Source of the DNA: JBKHAJ01 sp964641125
GTDB taxonomy: Bacteria > Spirochaetota > Spirochaetia > SPDA01 > CAZSGZ01
NCBI GenBank assembly: GCA_964641125.1
Contig: CAZXMO010000010.1
Span: forward strand, 1 to 64,000
DNA length: 64,000 bases
Direction of reading: 5' to 3'
A program made the translations under genes and the position numbers. Positions 52,827 through 61,701 of this stretch are shown here, piece by piece. The first letter of the stretch is position 1, and each line of letters opens with the position of its first letter. The notes beneath the pieces were generated by a model that saw only the letters and a list, made by a program, of their open reading frames with translations, did no database searches and was not told where the DNA came from.

Positions 52827-53431
52827 GTGTCCTCGTCCATCTCCTCGAAGGCCTCGATAACCTCGTTGACCCTGTTCAGGTGTTTGTCGATAATTTCCTT
52901 GTAATCGAGATCACCGGTACTGATCCGATGATTCTCGTCTTCCCAGAATTGGACATCTTCGAGGACGGTAAACGAATAGGGGACCTCGGCGGACCACCGG
53001 AGTGCTTCCTCCCAATAGTAATCGGCCATGGAGTAGATTTTACGGGCCTTTTCGAGGCTCTTCAGATTGATCTCCTTCCACGGCTCGTTGAAGAAATAGG
53101 CGTTCCGCTTATCGTATTTGCTCGCTAGGAGGATATATTGTTCCACGAGCTTGAGATTGACGTGCATCCGGAAAAGAGAGCGGTACCGGGCCCACTCCTC
53201 GTGTGTCTCGATCCGGGCAAGGGCGTTCAGGGGATTGGCAAAATCGGCCCGTAAAGACCTTTCGAGCCAGAATATGTTCTCCAGGGCATCTTCGGGATAC
53301 TGGTACAGATTCATTCGGTACAGTCTATAGAACTGCTCGGCGTAGAGGATATTGTACCCGTAGACCGGCGCCGTACCCGCGCCGAGGGTGAATATGAATA
53401 GGATGAGAATCGAGGGAACGAACCGCTTCAC
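52820..53431 (-). CDS. Exported hypothetical protein
   Basis: 203 residues from GTG 53431, overlapping the tmk stop (ATGTGA); this start gives a clean signal peptide (VPSILILFIFTLGAGTAPVYG), whereas the longer reading to 53563 duplicates tmk sequence. The mature part is helical, rich in tyrosine, tryptophan and charged residues (YNILYAEQFYRLYRMNLYQY, DYYWEEALRWSAEVPYS). I do not recognise a family. It is probably periplasmic and coupled to tmk translation. Confidence 0.7.
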   Translation of the reverse strand: MKRFVPSILILFIFTLGAGTAPVYGYNILYAEQFYRLYRMNLYQYPEDALENIFWLERSLRADFANPLNALARIETHEEWARYRSLFRMHVNLKLVEQYILLASKYDKRNAYFFNEPWKEINLKSLEKARKIYSMADYYWEEALRWSAEVPYSFTVLEDVQFWEDENHRISTGDLDYKEIIDKHLNRVNEVIEAFEEMDEDTY

Positions 53432-54060
53432 ATTCCCTTTATCGACCGGGGGGATAGGAAACTCCAGATTTTTTCGGCCACCCTTTCCGGCTCCTCGGAA
53501 CCGTCGATATAGAATATTTTCATACCCGAACCCCTGAACGATTCGATTCCCCGCTTGTACCACTGAAGGAAACTCTTCTGTTCCTCCATGTCCTCGAATA
53601 TATCCCTGCTCTTTCGGCCGTTCATCCGGTCTTGACAGATTTCGGGATCCAGATCGATAAAGAAGAGAAACTCCGGAAGGGGAAAGGGGGCGTTTATCCG
53701 GGTAATGTACTCGAACCCCGAGTATCCGGACTGATAGGCTAAGGAGGAAAAGACATACCGATCGGAGACTACATAGTCCACCCGAGTCAATCGATCGACG
53801 ATACCCTCTTCCCCGTAGAGATGCTCGTTCCGGTCGGCGGCAAAGAGAAGAGCTAGGCTTCGCGGATCGAGGAAAACCTCTTTTTTTAAGACTTTCCGGA
53901 TCGATTTTCCGATAAATCCGTCGCTGGGCTCACAGGTAAACCATCCGGTAAGACCCGCGGCGTCGAATTTCTCCTTGAGGAGTCCGGCCTGGGTCGTCGT
54001 TCCCGATCCGTCCAATCCCTCGAGGACGATGAACCGGGGGAGTATCGTCACTGTATCCAT
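53428..54060 (-). CDS. tmk: Thymidylate kinase with altered Walker A
   Basis: 210 residues. It phosphorylates dTMP to dTDP. FIVLEGLDGSGTTTQ holds the P-loop position, but the usual GxGK(S/T) lysine is Thr; the codons ACG ACG ACC are clear. DRY in VVSDRYVFSSLAYQ, the ADRNEH helix and PEFLFFIDLDPEIC agree with Tmk. A lid-region stretch (NGRKSRDIFED) is present. Activity is likely, given that the rest is conserved, but catalysis must handle phosphate without the P-loop Lys. ATG 54060 follows GGCGGAGCAACC. Confidence 0.85.
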   Translation of the reverse strand: MDTVTILPRFIVLEGLDGSGTTTQAGLLKEKFDAAGLTGWFTCEPSDGFIGKSIRKVLKKEVFLDPRSLALLFAADRNEHLYGEEGIVDRLTRVDYVVSDRYVFSSLAYQSGYSGFEYITRINAPFPLPEFLFFIDLDPEICQDRMNGRKSRDIFEDMEEQKSFLQWYKRGIESFRGSGMKIFYIDGSEEPERVAEKIWSFLSPRSIKGM

Positions 54061-54093
54061 GGTTGCTCCGCCTTTATGATAATTCGCAAGTAT

Positions 54094-54121
54094 AGTATAC
54101 TAATCGAGATAAGAGTGTAAA
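54094..54121 (-). promoter_or_regulatory. Promoter of tmk
   Basis: On the minus strand, TTTACA (54121-54116), a 16-base spacer and TATACT (54099-54094). A second TATACT overlaps at 54094-54089. Confidence 0.5.
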
Positions 54122-54159
54122 TCTGAGATATACTTGACAATATAAATAGGTATCATCCT

Positions 54160-57100
54160 TTGGATAAGTTCCGATATAGACATATAATACAAATTATCAT
54201 CCTTTTCGGGCTGATAGCGATCACCGCGGTGCTCTTCTTTCCGGTCCAACGGTTCATAGCATCCCGAATGGACGACCTCAAGCGCACCGCCATCGAACGG
54301 ATCGAAACGGTTCTGGGAAGGCACATCTCCTATGAAAAGCTCTCTCCCTCTCTCTTCATGCATCTCAAGATCGAGGGATTGACCGTGTATTCCGATGGTC
54401 CCGGCGGTCCGGCATTGGTGGAGATTCGGAGGGTGAGGGTTTACTACCGGCTCTTTAAGCTCTTGTCGAACAACCCCGGGGACGCTATCCACGAGGTCCG
54501 CATCGAAAATACCCGGCTGGCTCTTGATCTCGAACGCGACCGGGAGCTCATCTCCCTCATCGAAGACCTCGTCGAGAGAGCACAGAGACCCGACGGCGAA
54601 ACCGTCCTTCCCGATGTGACGGTGTCCGGAAAGAATCTGGATATCTCTCTTTCGAGTCCGGATTTCGAAGCATCGGCGGCGGATCTCTTCTTTACCTTTG
54701 AAGCGGGAAGGGAGAATTACGGAGTCGACGCGAGGGGCAGGATCGATCTTACCCTCGAGGACGGCCCGTGGGAACTTTCCAAGGTGTCCACCTCGGTCGA
54801 TCTTTCGGGGCGTGTGGGGAGCTCCTTCGAATGGGCCGATCTCAATGTGGGAATCGACCGGTTCACCTCGAATCTCGCCGATCTCGCGGAGCAGCAGTTC
54901 TACATCACCTTGGACGAAGAGACGGTAGTGGTCCGGAAGACCCAGGACAAGGCGCCCCTTGATCTGAGGATCGCCGCGGATCTCTCCGGTGAAGAGGTTA
55001 TCCTCTCCTTGAGAACTGAAGAGTTTACCCCCCAAACGATCATAAGCGCCGAGGGCGAGGCGGGTTTTCTCGGGCCGTGGCTCTCGACCGTAATATCGGG
55101 GACCCTCGAAGCTTCCTACCGATTTCCCTCAAAGGAGTTCGTGTATTCCGCCGATCTCGCGCTTCGAGTGAACGAAACCGCGTCTCCGATCCCCTTCGAC
55201 GCGGTGGTCAAGGCCGAGGGAGACCTCGAAACGGTTGAGATGGAACTCGTCCGTATATCCAGCGACAGGGGAACCGCGGAGTATTCAGGCCGATTCGACT
55301 TTGAATCGATGCTGCCCGAAGGTATTTTCAGATTTCGATCGGTTCCCGTCCTATCCGGCCAGACGGCTTCGGGAACCCTCGCCGTACGCAGGGAAACGGA
55401 CCGGGTGCGGATAGTGGGCTCGGGTGTCCGTCTAGGCGATACCGAGCTCGAAGAGTTCCATATGATGCTCCAGCCCCTCGAGGGGGCAGTCAGGTTTACC
55501 CTCGATGCCTCCATGCCGGGCCCCGGTCAAAACCGTATCGTAAGCGACGGGTCCGTGCAGTACGATCCCGATCTCCTCCTCGATCTCAATCTCCGGATCG
55601 CCGACGTCTCGAGTTCTTCAGTTGCGGAAGTCCTTTTTCCCGCGGATACCGTGGAGCGTATTCCTCCCGGATTACTCGAGCTCACCGTCGATTCACAGAT
55701 CTTCGTTACCACCGATCTCGTCGACACCGCCTATCTCCTGCCTAATTTCCAGATGTATCAGAGCGGGAATCCGGAGAATATGCTCAGTTTCAACGCCGCG
55801 GGTAATCAGAACGGCCTCGAAATTAGTGATATATCCCTCATGTGGAACGAATATACCATGGACGGAGGATTAACCGCCCTGATCGGAGAAGGAAATAACA
55901 TAGAGGCGAACACCGAATTTTCCGTCAACGGTATTCCCTATACCCTGTCCGGAATTCTCCTCGGAACCGGGGAAATCCTCGTAAACGGATCCTACGCCAC
56001 GGTGATGACCCTTCAAAAAAACGAAGAGCGGTACGACTTCCGTCTGAAAACCGGCTCGGTTCCGATACCCTTAAAGGACAAGAGGGGGCGGGTTGACCTC
56101 GACATCTACGGCTTCTACGAGACCGCTTCGGCATGGCAGGTATACTTCGACTCCTGCAGAATCGCCAAATTTAATCTCGGCCCCATTCAGGGTGCCGACG
56201 TCACGGTATCGATCTCCGCCGACCAGGAGACCTTGCTCGTCCACGACATAGATTACAAGGACACCTTTTCCCGGGTAAACGGCTCCGGCCGCTTCTCCTA
56301 TCGGAGAGGCGGTTCTTTTGCCCTGGACGGATGGCTCCACCTGAACTCCCTCGAGGATGCCGAGCAGTACATTTCCGTAGTCAGCCTCCAAGACGGAAAC
56401 ATCGAAGGAAGCGTCCGTGTGCGGGATATCCCCCTCGAACGATTCTTAAGGGGTCGGAATGTCCGCGGACTCCTAGGGGGCCTCGTCCGGGTCTCCGGTC
56501 CCGTGAAGGATCCCGGTTTCGAGATCTACCTCCGGACGGAGGATACCCTCTATAACAATGATCCCGTCAGTCTCGAGCTGTCCGGTGCATTGACCGGGGA
56601 AGAGCTCGATATCGGTACTCTGGACCTCAGGTATCTCAACAACAGGATACTCTTCGAGACTGGAATCTTCGATTTTTCGAGAGGTTCCTTCGACTTCCGG
56701 GGAGAGTACACGGGGAGCTTTCAGAACGAGGTTTTGAGGGCGGACTTGAGCCTGTCCGGAGAGACAAAACGCCGGGGTGACCGGTCTAAGCTCCCTCACA
56801 TCCTTAGAGGGGATATAGCGGGCACCGGAAGAATTTTGACCCCGACCCTCGGTACCCGGGAGCTCGAGCCGTGGACGGTGGATTTCGATAAGTCCGACGA
56901 ATCGGTCCGGATTTTAGGGGGCCCCCGGAACGCGCTCAATGCGAAGTTTCAGACCACCGGCAGTTTCGAGGTCAAGCTGTCGAAGCCCCTGCCCGCGACC
57001 CTCTACGCCAAGGGCGTCCTTGCCAAGGGAACCATAGAGGCCGACCTCAAAAGCCTCAATCTTGATTTCGACGCCCTGAATACATTTTTGAATATACCCT

Positions 57101-58476
57101 TCTTCCACATCGTCGAAGGACAGGGGTTCGGCGATTTGCGGATAACCGGGCCTTTCAACGATCCCGATTTCTACGGAACCCTGCAGCTCCTCGGGGCCGT
57201 TGCGGAGAATCCCCTCATTCCCGAGGATTTAGGACCCTTCTCGACGGGACTCGTCTTCGACGGGAAACTCTTCTCGATAGACGACGTATCCATAAACGCG
57301 GGCAGCGGAAAGGTAACGGTGGACGCGGACTTCGTTATGGACCATTGGGTTCCCCGTCAGTATTCCATACGGGTGGTCACCGAAGAGGGAAGGGCCCTTC
57401 CCATTGCGGGCAACTTTGCCGGCGTCGTCGTCGACGGGTTCGCCCTGGGGAACATATCCATCGACGGGGATTTCTCCGGAGTGGACATCGCCGGAGATCT
57501 CCGGATAGTCGATGCCGATGTTACCTTAGGCGAGCGGGAGGAGGCGCCGCCGCGCAATAGACCCTTCGACTTCCGCACCGATATGACGATTACCACCGGG
57601 CGGAGGGTCGATTTTCAGTGGCCCGCGGGAAATTTCCCCATCCTCCGAACCAGCGCGGAGGTCGATGAATCGGTCCGCATCACCTTCAACAGCGGATCCG
57701 GCGAATACGAGGTGAAGGGAGAAATCGGCATACGGGGCGGTCAGATATTTTACTTCAGCCGAAACTTCTATCTCCGGGAGGGGGCGATAACCTTTAACGA
57801 GACCACGGGACGGTTCGACCCGCGTCTGACCGTCCGCGCGGATATCCGGGATGTAACACCCGATGGAGAAGATGTAACCATTTCACTCATCGTCGATAAC
57901 AATCCCTTGAGTCAATTCTCGCCCCGTTTCGAATCGGATCCGGTCCTCCCCAATACGGAGATATTGGCTCTGCTCGGACAGAACGTGATTACCGATCTCG
58001 GAGGAGAGGAAATCCGCCTTTCCTCCGCTATCGCAATGACGGGCGGAATCGTTCTCAATCAATTCGGCTTTTTCAGGTCCTTCGAAGAGGCGGTCAAGGA
58101 CATCTTCAGGCTCGACCTCTTTTCGATTCGAACCCAGATGCTCGAAAATCTCTTAGTGGAAAGTATTTTCGGCCCCGAGGCCCAAGAAGGGACAACTGTG
58201 ACCACCTTGAGCAGATATCTTGACAATACCACCTTATTTTTGGGAAAGTACCTGAGCGACGATATCTTTATAGAAGCTATGGTCGGGCTCCGAGTCAGGA
58301 ATATGAACCTGGAGGAGGAGTCTTTGCGGGAAGAATTCGTCGTGGATACCGAGATAAGCCTGGAGTGGAAAACTCCTCTGGCTTTGCTCGAGTTTTCTTT
58401 CATGCCTAATATGACTGATCTCTTCGGCAAACCCCCGATTTTCAGTCTCGCTTTATCGTGGGGGTTTTCCTTTTAG
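54160..58476 (+). CDS. tamB: TamB-like translocation and assembly protein
   Basis: 1438 residues from TTG 54160. An N-terminal membrane anchor (IIQIIILFGLIAITAVLFF) is followed by a very long beta-strand-rich periplasmic body, as in AsmA-like/TamB bridges, and a C-terminal TamB (DUF490) domain from about residue 1100 (NVITDLGGEEIRLSSAIA, FRLDLFSIRTQ), ending in SLALSWGFSF. TamB spans from inner to outer membrane and is implicated in lipid transport and barrel assembly. bamA follows after 17 bases, the T. pallidum tp0325-tp0326 order. Confidence 0.9.
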   Translation: MDKFRYRHIIQIIILFGLIAITAVLFFPVQRFIASRMDDLKRTAIERIETVLGRHISYEKLSPSLFMHLKIEGLTVYSDGPGGPALVEIRRVRVYYRLFKLLSNNPGDAIHEVRIENTRLALDLERDRELISLIEDLVERAQRPDGETVLPDVTVSGKNLDISLSSPDFEASAADLFFTFEAGRENYGVDARGRIDLTLEDGPWELSKVSTSVDLSGRVGSSFEWADLNVGIDRFTSNLADLAEQQFYITLDEETVVVRKTQDKAPLDLRIAADLSGEEVILSLRTEEFTPQTIISAEGEAGFLGPWLSTVISGTLEASYRFPSKEFVYSADLALRVNETASPIPFDAVVKAEGDLETVEMELVRISSDRGTAEYSGRFDFESMLPEGIFRFRSVPVLSGQTASGTLAVRRETDRVRIVGSGVRLGDTELEEFHMMLQPLEGAVRFTLDASMPGPGQNRIVSDGSVQYDPDLLLDLNLRIADVSSSSVAEVLFPADTVERIPPGLLELTVDSQIFVTTDLVDTAYLLPNFQMYQSGNPENMLSFNAAGNQNGLEISDISLMWNEYTMDGGLTALIGEGNNIEANTEFSVNGIPYTLSGILLGTGEILVNGSYATVMTLQKNEERYDFRLKTGSVPIPLKDKRGRVDLDIYGFYETASAWQVYFDSCRIAKFNLGPIQGADVTVSISADQETLLVHDIDYKDTFSRVNGSGRFSYRRGGSFALDGWLHLNSLEDAEQYISVVSLQDGNIEGSVRVRDIPLERFLRGRNVRGLLGGLVRVSGPVKDPGFEIYLRTEDTLYNNDPVSLELSGALTGEELDIGTLDLRYLNNRILFETGIFDFSRGSFDFRGEYTGSFQNEVLRADLSLSGETKRRGDRSKLPHILRGDIAGTGRILTPTLGTRELEPWTVDFDKSDESVRILGGPRNALNAKFQTTGSFEVKLSKPLPATLYAKGVLAKGTIEADLKSLNLDFDALNTFLNIPFFHIVEGQGFGDLRITGPFNDPDFYGTLQLLGAVAENPLIPEDLGPFSTGLVFDGKLFSIDDVSINAGSGKVTVDADFVMDHWVPRQYSIRVVTEEGRALPIAGNFAGVVVDGFALGNISIDGDFSGVDIAGDLRIVDADVTLGEREEAPPRNRPFDFRTDMTITTGRRVDFQWPAGNFPILRTSAEVDESVRITFNSGSGEYEVKGEIGIRGGQIFYFSRNFYLREGAITFNETTGRFDPRLTVRADIRDVTPDGEDVTISLIVDNNPLSQFSPRFESDPVLPNTEILALLGQNVITDLGGEEIRLSSAIAMTGGIVLNQFGFFRSFEEAVKDIFRLDLFSIRTQMLENLLVESIFGPEAQEGTTVTTLSRYLDNTTLFLGKYLSDDIFIEAMVGLRVRNMNLEEESLREEFVVDTEISLEWKTPLALLEFSFMPNMTDLFGKPPIFSLALSWGFSF

Positions 58477-58493
58477 GAACTTGAGGAGTACGT

Positions 58494-61130
58494 ATGCGAA
58501 CATTTTTTCGACGGTTTCTGTTTTTCTTTCTACTGATCGCTATTCCCATCGGGACCGCCGTCGCCCAGGAGGGGGAATGGTACCTCGGAAAACCGATCGT
58601 CGATATCGAATTTACCGGGCTCGAAAACATCGATTCCTCCGAGCTCGAACCGATCGTCGAGCCCTATATCGGCCAAGATTTTACCGATGACCTCTTCTTG
58701 GAGCTGCAGAGCAAGCTGTACGCCCTCGACTACTTCGAGACCTTTATCCCCAATGCCCTCCCGGGTGACGAAAATTTCGAAAGTATCATTATCAATTTCG
58801 AGGTTGAAGAACGGGCCATAATCGACGAGATCAACCTTCAGGGAAACAGGAACATCCGCAGGAACGACATCCTGGATGTAGTCCTTCTGAAAGAAGGGGA
58901 CATGGTCAATCGTACCAAGGTCCGTCTCGACAGCGACGCCGTCAGGGAACTCTACCTCGAGAGGGGATACCCCAACGTGACCGTAGAGGGGGAAATCGAA
59001 GAACTGGCTGACCGGAACGCGGCGGTTGTGACTTTCACCATCGACGAGGGAAACCAGACCCGCATCAGAGACATCCGGTTTTCCGGTAATTCCTTTGCCT
59101 CGGAGGGAACCTTGAGAAGGGTCATGGAGACCAAGGAACAGTCACTATTCTCGAAGGGTGTCTTTCAGGAGAGCGAGTTCGAAGAAGACCTGAGCAGGAT
59201 CGAAAACTACTACTGGGAGAAGGGATATATCAACGCCGCCGTCGTGGATGTAGTCAGGGAGATCGAGGTCGACGAAGAAGACGAACGCAACTACATGATC
59301 ATCACCATCTACATCGACGAAGGTGAGCAGTACACCTACGGGGGGATGGAATTCGAGGGAAACGTCCTCTTTTCCGATGAAGAGCTCCGTAAAGATCTCA
59401 GATTGAAAGAGGGAAACGTTCTCGACAAGACCAAGCTAGAGGCCGATTTCCTCCGGGTGACCGATCTCTACTACAACGACGGATACATCTACAATGTCAT
59501 CACAAAGGAAGAGATCGTCGACGAAGTTAACAATGTGGTATCCTACGAGGTGAGCATTGTCGAAAGGGACAGGGCCCATATAGAAAACATCCTCTTTCAG
59601 GGTAACGAAAAGACCAAGGATTTCGTCATTCGGCGGGAGCTTCCCTTTCAGGTCGGCGACGTTTTCAGCAAGCAGCTCATCATGGAGGGTCTGCAGAATC
59701 TCTATAATACCGGACTCTTCTCGGTGGTTACCCCCACGACTCCCATGGGGAGTACCGAGGGGTTGATGGACCTTGTTATCAACATCGAGGAAGCCAAGAC
59801 AATCGATTTGGAGTTCGGAGTGACCTTTTCCGGGGCCGCGGGAACCTTTCCCATCATGGGCTTTTTGAAATGGACCGACCGCAACTTTTTAGGACGAGGG
59901 ACCTCGATCAGCGCCGGGACCGAGCTCTCAAACACCACTCAGAGACTCAACTTCAGCTACACCGAGAATTGGCTTTTCAACAGACGGTGGTCGTGGGGGG
60001 TCGACTTCTCCATCCAGCATGCTCTGACCCAGAACGTCAAACAGGATATCCTGGCACCGGTATTCTCGCCGGACGATGTTAATGCAGTCCCCGATCCCTA
60101 CGAAGGATACTACGTCTTCTCGGAAGACACAAACTACAGCGGAAGCGACTACGAAGCGGGAACCCCCTTTCCCGGGATTCCCAGCGATACCGATATCGAG
60201 GATTACGAGCTCGTCACCGATTACCAATACGACCTTTCCGAGGGAAAGACCATCTCCGGCGACTACCTGATGCAGTACGACAGTTTCGATTTCTCCCTCG
60301 GCCTTAATACCGGTTATACCTGGCATTTGGGGGGAGGACGGCTCGGGCTCTCCACGGGACTGCGGACAAGTTTGGAGTATCTCACCTACGACAACAGCCT
60401 GTATCGTCCCTACAATCCCACTACCCGGGACAATCTGAACGCCTGGCAGTTTACCAATAAACTGTGGCTCAATCTCTCCTGGGACACACGGGACTACATC
60501 CTCAATCCCTCCACCGGATACCACCTGAACCAAAACTTTCAGTACGTCGGCGGTTTTCTCTTCGGGGTCAGCAACTTTATGCGGAGCTCGACAAAGGCCG
60601 AGGTCTTCTTTACTCTCTTCGACATTCCGGTGGCGACTAACTGGAACTGGAAGATGGTCCTGGCCCTTCATTCCGATTTCGCCCTCATTCTTCCGCAATT
60701 TCGTCGTGACCCGGGTACCGGCGCATGGGGATGGGGAACCGAGCTCAAGGACATCGATTACCTGTATACCGACAGCATGCAGATAGCCCGCGGCTGGGGA
60801 TGGCGGACCGGGGGAAAGGCACGGTGGAACAACTGGATCGAGCTCCGCATGCCCATCATCGAGCAGTACCTGTGGTGGGACTTCTTCTTCTCGGGAACCG
60901 CGATGTATGAGGAGCTCGCACACATGACCGATATGTCGATGGATGATTTTTTGTTCACCTTCGGCGGCGGCATCAGGCTGACCATACCGGGATTCCCCAT
61001 CGGTTTCTTTCTGGCTAAACGCTTTAGGACCAACGACGGAGCGGTGGACTGGCAGACGGGCAATATCGGCGGAGTGAGCGAAGGAGCGGGAATCGACTTC
61101 GTTATCTCCTTTACCTATGAAATCTTTTAG
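58494..61130 (+). CDS. bamA: BamA outer-membrane assembly factor
   Basis: 878 residues; GAGGAG precedes ATG. Signal peptide FFLLIAIPIGTAVAQ, then five POTRA domains (about residues 28-420, for example INLQGNRNIRRNDILDVVLL, RDIRFSGNSFASEGTLRRVM, IENILFQGNEKTKDFVIRRE), and a 16-strand barrel (FLKWTDRNFLGRGTSISAG onward), ending in FVISFTYEIF with the terminal Phe. It inserts beta-barrel proteins in the outer membrane. An extra hydrophilic stretch near residues 520-580 is probably a surface loop. Confidence 0.96.
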   Translation: MRTFFRRFLFFFLLIAIPIGTAVAQEGEWYLGKPIVDIEFTGLENIDSSELEPIVEPYIGQDFTDDLFLELQSKLYALDYFETFIPNALPGDENFESIIINFEVEERAIIDEINLQGNRNIRRNDILDVVLLKEGDMVNRTKVRLDSDAVRELYLERGYPNVTVEGEIEELADRNAAVVTFTIDEGNQTRIRDIRFSGNSFASEGTLRRVMETKEQSLFSKGVFQESEFEEDLSRIENYYWEKGYINAAVVDVVREIEVDEEDERNYMIITIYIDEGEQYTYGGMEFEGNVLFSDEELRKDLRLKEGNVLDKTKLEADFLRVTDLYYNDGYIYNVITKEEIVDEVNNVVSYEVSIVERDRAHIENILFQGNEKTKDFVIRRELPFQVGDVFSKQLIMEGLQNLYNTGLFSVVTPTTPMGSTEGLMDLVINIEEAKTIDLEFGVTFSGAAGTFPIMGFLKWTDRNFLGRGTSISAGTELSNTTQRLNFSYTENWLFNRRWSWGVDFSIQHALTQNVKQDILAPVFSPDDVNAVPDPYEGYYVFSEDTNYSGSDYEAGTPFPGIPSDTDIEDYELVTDYQYDLSEGKTISGDYLMQYDSFDFSLGLNTGYTWHLGGGRLGLSTGLRTSLEYLTYDNSLYRPYNPTTRDNLNAWQFTNKLWLNLSWDTRDYILNPSTGYHLNQNFQYVGGFLFGVSNFMRSSTKAEVFFTLFDIPVATNWNWKMVLALHSDFALILPQFRRDPGTGAWGWGTELKDIDYLYTDSMQIARGWGWRTGGKARWNNWIELRMPIIEQYLWWDFFFSGTAMYEELAHMTDMSMDDFLFTFGGGIRLTIPGFPIGFFLAKRFRTNDGAVDWQTGNIGGVSEGAGIDFVISFTYEIF

Positions 61131-61148
61131 TTCGAGCGAGGTAATCTC

Positions 61149-61688
61149 ATGAAATGTAGCGAAGTGAAAAGGATACTTCTTCTCATATTAGTTTTTTCAG
61201 TCGTGACGTTCGCCGTTCCTGCTGAACAGCTCTCGCAGATCGGAGTCATCGATCTTTCCGCCATCGTTTCCAATTACTTCAAGGAATCGAAGGCATGGAG
61301 GGAGCTCGAAGAAATGACCCGGAAGTACGAAGAGGAAAAAGCGCGTATTCTCGACGAAATACAACAGCTCGAAGGCCGAAAGCTCGAGGAAGAGAACGAG
61401 GGAAACGAGAGCGCCGTGCTCAGGCTGGAAAACGAACTCTACAATAAAAAGGAGTACCTCAGGGAGTACAATAGGATCAGGTACAACCAGATCGAGAAAA
61501 AACGGGACACCCTCCTCGAATCTCCCACCTTCCTCGCCGAGATCATGACTGAGATCCGTTTCGTCGCCGAGAGTGAAGGATATTCCCTAATTCTCCGCAC
61601 CAAGGATCCCGATCTCATGTGGTGGAGCCCCGAGGTGGATATCACCGACAAGGTACTCGAACGTTTGAGGAGAAGGAACACCCAATAG
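61149..61688 (+). CDS. skp: Skp/OmpH-like periplasmic chaperone
   Basis: 179 residues. A signal peptide (RILLLILVFSVVTFAVPAEQ) precedes IGVIDLSAIVSNYFKESKAW, the usual OmpH start. A coiled-coil arm follows (about residues 55-125, KYEEEKARILDEIQQLEGRK), then the return strand (EGYSLILRTKDPDLMWW). It holds unfolded outer-membrane proteins for BamA. bamA ends 18 bases upstream, and mutS begins 13 bases downstream, as in tp0326-tp0328. Confidence 0.9.
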   Translation: MKCSEVKRILLLILVFSVVTFAVPAEQLSQIGVIDLSAIVSNYFKESKAWRELEEMTRKYEEEKARILDEIQQLEGRKLEEENEGNESAVLRLENELYNKKEYLREYNRIRYNQIEKKRDTLLESPTFLAEIMTEIRFVAESEGYSLILRTKDPDLMWWSPEVDITDKVLERLRRRNTQ

Positions 61689-61701
61689 CGGTACGAAGCA
61701 C

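Noticed and set aside
54134..54139. TTGACA just upstream of tamB as a promoter
   Set aside because: A -10 box at 16-18 bases is missing; the nearest match (TATCAT) is only 11 bases away. Not reported as a feature.
59928..60923. Antisense open frame inside bamA (about 331 codons)
   Set aside because: The bamA barrel is clearly encoded on the other strand; the antisense product looks random.
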